The notes under the pieces: generated by a model
Seen by the model: only the letters and a program-made list of their open reading frames with translations
The model's database searches: none
What the model was told of the DNA's origin: nothing
Part shown: in pieces, positions 1-8,900 of the stretch
Layout: each line of letters begins with the position of its first letter
Numbering within the stretch: the stretch's first letter is position 1
Translations under genes and position numbers: made by a program
Origin: Irineochytrium annulatum
Taxonomy: Eukaryota > Chytridiomycota > Chytridiomycetes > Chytridiales > Chytridiaceae
Length of the DNA stretch: 14,138 nucleotides
Assembly (NCBI GenBank): GCA_027600665.1
Contig: JADGJL010000766.1
Location: 1-14,138 of the forward strand
Direction of reading: 5' to 3'

Positions 1-2108
1 TCTTAGTACACTTTATTTGCGAGGGGCGCTGCTGATCTTACACTTATTCTATTACCCAACCCTTCTTTATTGAACGCATTCATTCTAATCTGTTGTTTAT
101 TATTGTTTATCGGGCTTATGGCCTTCACCGTTCCGACGCTGTGTTCTTTTTTCTCTTCATGCGTGTTCTTTCGCTGTGAACATTGACTCGGTGGTCGCCC
201 CTGCATTTCAACCAAATTATTTCGTTACCTCTCGGAATGCCTTAATCGCTACTTTTTAGTGTCAAAGAATTCATTCGTATTGGCACTGCGTTCTCTTGCT
301 GTTTCTCTCTACGCGTTTGTGCTTTCGCTGTTTGTCGAGTTGAACTCTTCCACGTTAGTTTTCCGGCTACACACTGGATTCGTAGTTTCGCTTCATTTAT
401 TTGTACTTTCGTAAATGGCTGCAGTGCCTAAGTTGAAAACCCATCCGACATTTACACATTTCTCATTTCTCTTCTCCCACCTTAGTCTACTTTCTGTCAT
501 TCTTTGATATCCCTTTTCTGATCGTCCCTTTTTAAATCTAAAGTAGTAATCGGGACATCAAGCCAGGGAGGCGAGGGCTGGCGCCGGCGCTTAATCGCTT
601 ACACGCCGTACTCGTTCTCTCGACCTTTATGTCCTCTCATCATGCAAACACGCTGTTTTATTGGTTCGCTTTTAATTCTTTATCTCTCGTGCTGAATATC
701 TTTTCTGGACGCGAAAGCGCCCGTTCTATGCCCTGATATTAAACTACCGTTTAAAATCCGTAATAAAGCACTGAAAACGAGCCCAGAACTCGATGCTCCA
801 TGCGGCGGGTTTGGTGGTGTTGGTTACGATCGTCACTTCCAGGAACTTTCAGGTGGGTCTGAAGAAAAAATGGACCTGGTTAGAGTCAGACATTTCCACG
901 GAGATATCTTTGGGTTCTGTGCGCGGTGGGTTTTTGTCTTGTACTTGGTGTCCCTGCAAAAATGCGAAAACGTCATGGAAGAAAAAAGGTTCCACGCGAT
1001 CGAACAAATGCTAACAACTTCCACGTCGATTCTGGCTTGTTTTGCAAGGAAAGCAAAAAATCTCACTGACGTCCCCAGCTCCGCTTGCCGCGCCGCTGTC
1101 ACTTCGTAACTTCTTTCCTCAGTGCTTCCTCACCCCAGACAAAATCCGCATCCTTCATCTGCTTCCGCCTCATGACCCTCGTCAGAGGAACTCCAACGCA
1201 TGCTCGAACCCGTCACCGCTCCAGCCTGTAAAAAAAAATTGCCGTCTTCTTCTTGAAGTTAGTCGTCTCAGGCAGCGATAGCAGGACGTCCCTGCTGGTG
1301 CGGAACTGTCTGTACCCAACCTGGAGTTCGCTCCGTGTTGGCCAACAATTCCTTTACCTCCCTGCGCTCGTCGTCGGCGTCCGGGTTTAGCGTCGGTGGC
1401 GGCGAGTTGAGGAACGGTAGCGACGCGCAGCGCGCAAACTACAATTATCGTGCCCGATACGATCAAGGGGCCGCTTTGCCGCCAGACCTGTAGAGTCACC
1501 ATACCGAGTTAACAGGAACGCCGAACGCGAAGACCGAATTTAGGGAATATGTGCTATATACTCATGTACCAGGCGTCAGCCAGCGCGTTGTTATCTTCTA
1601 TTGAGACTGCTGCTGGAAGGTTTGACGTAGGATAATCGACAACCCTTTTGTACCTCCTTTCCCTTAAGTCCCGGCTCAGCCAGCCCAGCTCGATATCAAA
1701 TCGAAAAATACAGTTAATCGATGTAATATCATAAAGTATACGTTATTCGTTTACGAATTGGGAGTGTACGTGAGATGAAGATATAGTAGTGTCTATGGTT
1801 GATGTTCAAAGGGGAGAAGAAAGCGAATAATGGCGCAATGATTGAACGCTATCAAAACATAATAGCAAGCGCGAGGAAGAGTTGGGGACCGATAGCAAAA
1901 TGTGGATTATATATGCAACCCACGAGAAACGGTGAAAATTAACTAGGAAAACAATGAGCCATTATAAATCATACCAAAGAACGCTTGGTTATCGCACGCA
2001 AAATCCGCTGAAAGTAGAAATCGAATGCGACGGCAACGAATCGCACCGAACAGCCCCGTCGCAGAGACCTCCACTGAGACATCTGCGAGATATACTTTCC
2101 AAGCCCCA
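1..2108. other. Left flank with no supportable gene
   Basis: About 2.1 kb beyond the stop of the disordered-protein gene. Only short frames exist (up to 106 codons, for example the minus frame 1182-1502) and none has recognisable motifs or clear splice partners. Positions 1-540 are strongly T-rich on the plus strand. Positions 1700-2020 are A-rich on the plus strand. A GC-rich patch lies near 1340-1500. No tRNA, rRNA or repeat structure was seen by eye. Confidence 0.6.
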
Positions 2109-5100
2109 TCAAATCACCTCCAACTTCACCTCCCCAACCAACCTCCCCTCCCCGTCGACTTCGGTCCGTCTCCTCATCGTCCCAAGGGCTTCTTCGTCAT
2201 CATTCCCATTTACCACCAGAATGTCATCCTCCTCTCCATCCCACTCACTCCCATCCCCCCAACCGCTGCTGACCCAGCTCGCCCTCCTTCCATCGCTCAC
2301 GCAGCTCCTCCTCCTCCTCGACGCGTCCGTCGCCGCCAGGCTCAGCACGCCGGACCCCTTACGACCGATGGCCTTGCCGCCACGCGAGCGCCGCTTCCCG
2401 GCGACAGAGGAGGCCCCGTTCGTGCGTCGGGAAAGCGTGGACCGGAGCGACCGCGCGTCGTCGCGGTCGAGCGTGCGGGACGTGTGCGCCGGCGGGTAGT
2501 GGCCGGGGACCGGGTGGTCCGTCGGCGGCTCGGGGACGAGCGAGTCGCGCACGGTCGTGGCCGAGCGCGAGAGGGAGAGGGTCGGGAAGGTTGTGAGCTT
2601 CTCGGCCGTGAGGGGGTGGGACGGCTGGAGCGTAAGGCGGGTGAGGGCCGTGGTGGCGGTGCCAGTCGGGGAGGGAGGGGCGGAGGAGAGCATGGACGCG
2701 GTGTCGTTAGTCATGAAGGAGCCGCGGTGGGAGGAGGCGCCGGCGGTGGACGGCGCCGAGGCCGCCAGGTTGCCGCCAGCGGTTACGATGCGGTGGTAGC
2801 GCGGCTTGGCAGCGCGACGCTTAGAGGACGGCATAGTGGAGGGCTCGATCGCGTTCGCAGCGGGGTAGCTGTGGGGGAAGCAGGTTAATATGAGAATATG
2901 AAGCTACAGTAAGGAAGGACTAAGATGGCAGTATACATACACAGCAGAAGCCCTCCTCGCGCTCTCCAACGCCGCCAAATAACTCGGCGTTACCATCCCT
3001 TTTCCCAAATGCGACCCCGCCGGCCTCTGGACAGGCGTCGGCGGCAGCTCCTTCCCCATCGCCGCCAGCAACAAGGGGTTCGGCGACAGCGCCGCACCCG
3101 AGTCGACCCTTGCGAGCTTCTCCCCACCTGCGGCCGCGGGCCTCTCCTCGGCTCTGTTGCTACCCACCGACGCCGCGTCGGAACCCGATTTAATCGGCGG
3201 CGTCGGCGACATGGGCCTCCCCGTCAAAAGCTGGTCCATCATTATGCCGGCTTCCCCCCCACGACTGCCCGTGCCCGTCGACCCTGAGCCCGCCCTCGCA
3301 CGCTGCAGGAAGCGCCCCGATGCCCCGTCCAGCGAGGGAGCCGCCACGGGCTCTGGTGGCGAGGCGACCGAGTCCGCCAGTACGCGGGCGAACCCGTCGA
3401 TGTTCCGCACGCCTCGCGGTGGAGGCGCGACCCTCCTCCGGCCTCCAAGCATTGATCCCCTTCTGCTCTGCCCGTCGGAGTCGGTGGACGACGGACCCGA
3501 ACCTGAAAGTTTCGCCTGCAGCCTCGCCCGGATCTTATCGATGGCCGATGCGGAGCTTTTTGGCAGGTGGGGCGTCGCGGGCAGCGGGCTGGCGGCGCGC
3601 GTCCTAGACGCAAAGTAGTCGGACCCGCTGTCGTCATCATGGATCGAGACCGTGCCCATTGGCGTCGGGAGCGGGTCGTTAATGGGCCCGCGCGGCCCGA
3701 GATTAAACCACCGCCGCTGCGGCTGCTGGGACGGCGACATGGGCCGCTCCGGTTGTTGACGAGGCGGTGACGAGTACGTTGCAGGAGATGATGGTGGGCT
3801 GTCCTCCCCCTTCTTCCTCCCAAGCTTAAGAACAGCCGAGATGGCCTGGAACGCGCCGCCGATCCGCGTCTTAGCCTTCCCTCCCGGCAATCCGGACGGG
3901 TCGTTGTACATGGGCCGGGACCCTAGGTCCATCGAGAACATGTTTCGGACGGCGGCCGCGCTCTCCGGCGTGATCGCTCTCGGGCCCAAGTCCATGCTGA
4001 GGACACCGCGCCCGCCAGGCGTCGGCGTCCGGCGGCCCTCATCGTCAAGGCCTCGCAGGATGGGCGCGTTGGCGCGGATGGTGGCGGTCGATCCCCTGGC
4101 GACGGTCGGGGCGGCGGTGGCGCCGACAGTTACGTCCGAGGCCGTGCCGGCGTTGCTGGCGGCGGCGGACCCAGGTCGAGGTGTTTCGGCGGACGGGACG
4201 CCGAGGTGTGCGTATTCGGAGTCGACGGGGGAGACCGGGTGGATGGGCGGGAGGATGTAGGCGGAGGCGGGCGGTTGCAACACCTCGATCGGCTCGTCGT
4301 CAACCTCGCCACTCCAACCAAACTTCCGGCGGCGCTCGTTCGCTCGCTCAATCGTCTCCCCGGCAGCGTGCGTTGAGGGAGCAGGATCGGCATGGGCCGC
4401 GCTGTCAGAACTGCTGACAGTCCGCGCCAGCGATGGGTTCACCCTCCATTCCGAGACGGCGTCCGAACCGTCCGAGTCGTACTCGCCCGTGGTCTCGTCC
4501 GCACTGGCTCCTGTCGCGATCCTGGCGTCGTCTAACGCCAGCGAAAGCGCGACGCCGCCGAGCGCCCCAAGTTTTCTGACGGGCTGCCTCCGGGGGCTCT
4601 GATAGCTCGCGGTGTCCTCGTCTGAGGTCACGTTTGTTGTTGTGGCGGTCGCCCGGGTCATAAGGGACGATACAACGCTTGGCACGGAGCGCTTCTGCGC
4701 GCCCGACGCGAGCGAGCGCGACGCGAGGTAGTCGTAGAAGGCATTGGGGGCCTCGAGGGTGGAGTCGGTCGAGCAGGAGGTGGTGGTGTCGGTGTTGGCG
4801 CCGTTCGACCCGGGAGCGGCATGGGACCGCTCGAGGTCGGAAAGGAGGAGGGGTGCCTGCGGCGCAAATGGGAGTTGATGCTGTTGAGGTTCGGCCTCTG
4901 AACCCTTTTCCGCAGCGGCGAGAGAGGGGATGATTGTCGTAGTCTGCGGTGCGGCCGCACCCGCAAGCTCGGCAGTAGATGCTGTCTTTCGAGAGAAATT
5001 GGCGAGCCGGTCAGACCACTTGTTCAGTGGTGCAACCGTGTTTCCACCGTGGCCCTGCTGGGCCTCAATGAACTCCTCCGTCGGCATTGCAGCCGAAGAT

Positions 5101-5552
5101 TGCCTGCGCGTGCCCTGCATCCCATTCAGACGGGCAAGCCCTTCCGGGCGCGGGGTGTCCAACGAGAATGCCCGCGCGGCAAGCTCGCCTTCCATTGTAG
5201 GCCCACCAGGCGACGAGGCGGAGGCTGGTTGAATGGGTGACACGGCCTGGTCGCGGCCGTCGACGGACGCTGCCGAGGTCGAGATCGCGGCCGGTCGAGA
5301 CCGCAGGCTGCCAAGAAGCCGCGAGCCAAGAGTGTCCTTCGGGACGTTCCGACGGACGTCGAAGACCGGTGTCGCCGCCGAAGAGGGCGTGGGAACCGGA
5401 GATGGCGAGACGATAGCGGTCGTCGACAGGGACGCCGCGGACGGTGAAGGGGACGACGGCGGCTGCATAACCGGCCGCGGAACGGAGACCGAATGCGGCT
5501 GGTGTCCTGACGACCCCGAGGCCGACCTCGTCAGCAACGGCGGCATGTTCAT
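2109..5552 (-). CDS. Ser/Pro/Ala-rich disordered protein, two exons, function unknown
   Basis: Not recognised as a known family. Exons are 2941-5552 and 2109-2868. The 72-nt intron (2869-2940) starts GTATGT, has ATTAAC near its 3' end and finishes CCCCCACAG. Splicing joins two long open frames in phase and gives about 1123 residues. The protein is low-complexity and probably disordered, with many SP and TP dipeptides. Five RRxS sites (RRQS near residue 149, then RRGS, RRAS, RRRS and RRAS) match the protein kinase A consensus. Two internal pairs are visible: SMDLG[PS]R twice within 3900-4006, and DY[LF]ASR near 4710 and 3610. A basic stretch, RRAAKPRYHR, lies just after the splice join, and the C terminus carries an acidic EEDDILVVNGNDDEE segment. 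No signal peptide or membrane span is seen. The ATG at 5552 is the first in this frame, but the frame stays open upstream to about 5768, so an upstream exon or earlier start is possible. It lies on the same strand as the helicase gene, 424 nt beyond that gene's stop. Confidence 0.75.
2869..2940 (-). other. Intron of the disordered-protein gene
   Basis: A 72-nt intron with donor GTATGT and acceptor CACAG preceded by a pyrimidine tract. Removing it continues the codons GCT GT|C TAC (residues A-V-Y) straight into the second open frame, which would otherwise lack an upstream start of its own gene. The unspliced frame stops within the intron. Confidence 0.8.
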
Positions 5553-5976
5553 GCTGACGGCTGGCTTTAATGCGAAGTTAGAAGTGGCCCATTGCCCATG
5601 AAGAGGACCCACCAGGTGCAGGTGTTCCGTCCAGATTTCAGTGCGACGCGCGGAATATCGGAGACGGCGAGAGCGGGGTCCAGGAACGGGCGACGATGTC
5701 GGGGACGATGGCCTGGGCTGGGGGTGTTCCAGGTGGAGGTCGTGTGAATCGCGGTCCAAAGGCGCCAAGTGTTCAGAATCGATATCACCCTTTTGCCGCC
5801 TCTTTCAGACCATTTCATCATCAGTTTCGTCCCTTTAGCCCTTCATCGTCATCGTTGAATCACCTCCCCTTGAAATCATCATCACGAGGGATCTCGACTG
5901 CGCCCTTGTCGGTTGTTTTTTGAACCTTTGGGTGGTACATGTAATACACCTGCTATTTTACTTGCGAAAATCATAT
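5553..5976 (-). other. Gap between helicase stop and next start, probable leader
   Basis: This stretch separates the helicase stop from the ATG at 5552 and must hold the helicase 3' UTR and the promoter and leader of the next gene. No convincing AATAAA or TATA element is visible. Read on the minus strand it contains several ATGs, including a short frame from 5821 to 5567 (84 codons) that ends 15 nt before the assigned start. The stretch therefore either contains upstream ORFs or hides a first exon. Confidence 0.5.
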
Positions 5977-8900
5977 TCAGCTCTTCATCCTCGTCATCCC
6001 GTATCTGAACTTGGACAGCCTCCCGGCCGCGGGAGGTGCGCCAACGCTCAGGTCGATAGCGTCGCCTCCATCCGAGTCCTCGTCCACCGGCCCATTTGCC
6101 TGAATCGGGAGCATCATCGGCAAGTTACTGAACAGTTTCCTGACCGGCCGCGCGGGCTCCTGCGGCGGCAAGACGCGAACAGCATCGCTGTCTTCCGACC
6201 CGTCGCTGCCGTCGTCATCAAGTATAATATCGGGAAGCCCGTCCACCCCCAATGGGGGCGCCGCATACTTTGCTAGCGGCGGACTTCCCGCCGCCATCGC
6301 GCCATCGCGAAGACCAGGTGAGTTCTGCAACTGATCCAGCGTCGCCATGAAGTGGGAGAACTTGTTGTTCACCGGCAGCGGCGGTGGCGGCTTGTGGACG
6401 TCGTCAAAAGTCGTCGAGAGGTTGGAAGGTGGGGAGAAGTGAGTATTTCCAGGCGGCGGCGGCGGCGGCTCGTCGAAAACGGCTGGGGGCAAGGGAAAAA
6501 ATTTTCTGAACACGTTTGTCTCCGCAGGCGCCTGTCGGACTCGTTCTGGTGTCTCGTCGTGAGCGGAAAGGTTGTCGTCGAGGGGCGGTGTGTTGCCTCG
6601 CTCCCTGTCGTGCCCATCAACAACTTCCTCACGGTCGCGCTCACGTACTTCGGATAGCCTGCCGAAGAGAGTGGGCCGTTTTGGCTCTGCCGGGCCTAAC
6701 GCCTGCTCGCCTGCTGGCCAAAATCGATGGCGGGGTAATGATGGCGGGGCCGGTTCCGTTTTATTGGTGAATTCCAGCGGCTTTGTCATCGATGCCAACC
6801 CGATCGGGTCCCGGCGGCGGTGGAACAACCTCACCGACTCGTTTTCGTGATCGTAGACGTCCAGTGGTGCCGCCGTCAACGCTGATCCGGTTGGATCCCG
6901 TGTTTCCTTAAGCCCATGAGATGGCATTACGTCGTTGTCCCGCACCGTCTCAACTCCCGGAGCGGTAGCAGCTGCCATCCCGTCGTAATCGAAGGACATC
7001 GGCTTGGTCTTCGTCGACAAACCGACCGGCTCAGGCAACGCCTCGACACCCCGAAACTCCAGTGGCATAAGCTTCGATGCCAATCCGAAAAGGTCCCCGC
7101 CATCCCCGACACCATGAGCAGCACATTGCAACCCAACAGGAAGATTTTTTGGGGTATTCCGCGCCGGACCTTTAGCGTCCTCCCCCGCTTCGCCGTCCCC
7201 GTCACTTTTGCATTGTTCGGGCGAAAACAGAGGTTCGCCGTCCTCCATCTCCAGGAGTTCCGCTTCAAATTGCTCATCGTCCTCGAATTCGTCCTCAACG
7301 GGGAGGTCGTAACGCCTAGGAGGGAGCTGCCTAGGCGCTGGCTTTTCCTCCGAGTCTCGGAGCTCCGCTAAAACGTCCTCGTCGATTGTGCCGTTCTCAA
7401 TAATATAACCGACCTCCGAGGCCTTGTAACGGTTACTGGCATGATCTGGGTGGAAGCGGTGTAAGCCATTTAAATAAAGCGAAGGAAATAAAATACCTGC
7501 ATGTTTGGTAAGGAACTCAAGCCATAGTTTACTCGACTGCATATTCTGCCGGCTCCCCAAAACCACGAGATGGCTACACGAAGATTAAAAAGGTCGAAGC
7601 ACTTGTGCATACCGACGAGCACGCGTCAACGACACGTTGACTCTCCTCGGGTCATCGATAAATCTCGTGCTCGTTGTCCGTACAGTTCCGACGATGATGA
7701 TAGCCTTCTCTGCGCCTTGAAAGGCGTCCACGGTCGAGACTCGAACGTCTGCCGCGCGAGGGTAGCTCCTGAGCTCGTGTTCGATCATCTCCGCCTGCAT
7801 CTTATCTGCCCCGTTCATTCAGCGATAATCTAGCGCAGCAGGTAGCATTCAGATCAACTCACAGAATGTGATCACGCCAATTTCCAACGGGTTGATGTCC
7901 CGATCTACTAAGGTCCTTACAAGCTTGCCGATCACCATGATCTCCTCCACGTTTGAGAAGCTGCCGCCCCTTCCAGCCTCCTCACTCCCACGAACGTCGA
8001 TGAAGGTTAGGCTCGGCAACTCTTTGATGACCCTCCTGAGCCTGTCCGCGCTTGTGCCCATTAAAAGCCTGTCCCCATAGAATAGCGTGTTCGCCACGGC
8101 CCCGATCTGCGGGTGACAACGGTACTGTGTTCGAAGGAGAATGGTTGGAACGCCTAGCATAGAGAGCCGCTCGAACAACGTTCGCTCAAGCGAGCTCGCA
8201 GGACTCCGGCAAGGCGTGTTGACCGTTGGGGGCAGCTGCAGCGGATCGCCGACGAGCAGAGCCTTCGAGCACTGAAAGCGGCAGATGGGCAACAGGGATT
8301 GTGGCTCCGTCATCTGTTCGTTGTCGTCAACGACGTTCGCAATTGAAGGCTTATTGTAAAGTACAAACCTGACTACACTCGTCGAGTATTATGATTCCAA
8401 ACCTACGCTTATCGAGAGATTCGAAGGTCGTAGCGCTGCAGGTGACGCCAACAACCGGGACCAAAGAAATCAGCTCGCGATTTTGATTGGCTTCAAAGCA
8501 AAGAGATAAGTTCAACCATTAGCAGGAAAAACATACTTTGAAACTTTTGCAGTGCTTCTTGAATAGCTGGTAGCGAAGTGTTAGTTGTTGATATTGTTTA
8601 ATGTCAGACTCAGTACACTTTCGTTCCGAGGGTTGCAGATTATCCTGCTTCAATAGCGACTGCAAATCAGCCACATCTGTTTACGTTAACTCCAATAGAA
8701 TTATTAACCATACCTTCGCTTTCGTTCTTCATTTGTTGCGCAGTGTACGGAAGTACACTCTTCGCAATCTTTTTTAAACTCCCAACGCGGACGAAGTTTG
8801 TAAAGTTGTACTTCAAAAGGCCCGTCATAATCCGGTCGACTGCGACTGTCCAGAAGAGTTAAGGGCTTCGTGCACGGCAGACGAAAAAGGGGGAATGACA

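Noticed and set aside
870..1109. Plus frame of 79 codons with a hydrophobic stretch, overlapping the minus frame 833-1102
   Set aside because: Both strands are open over the same short stretch, neither has motifs, and length alone is expected by chance.
1182..1502. Minus frame of 106 codons starting with a real ATG and a hydrophobic segment
   Set aside because: The second half is Arg-rich low-complexity sequence followed by a run of T, with no recognisable domain or neighbouring exons. It is too weak to list as a gene.
2025..2888. Plus-strand frame of 287 codons (and 1954-2499) opposite exon 2 of the disordered-protein gene
   Set aside because: It is antisense to a spliced GC-rich exon, rich in Arg/Gly in the way typical of shadow frames, and has no motif. 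The minus frame joins a second exon in phase.
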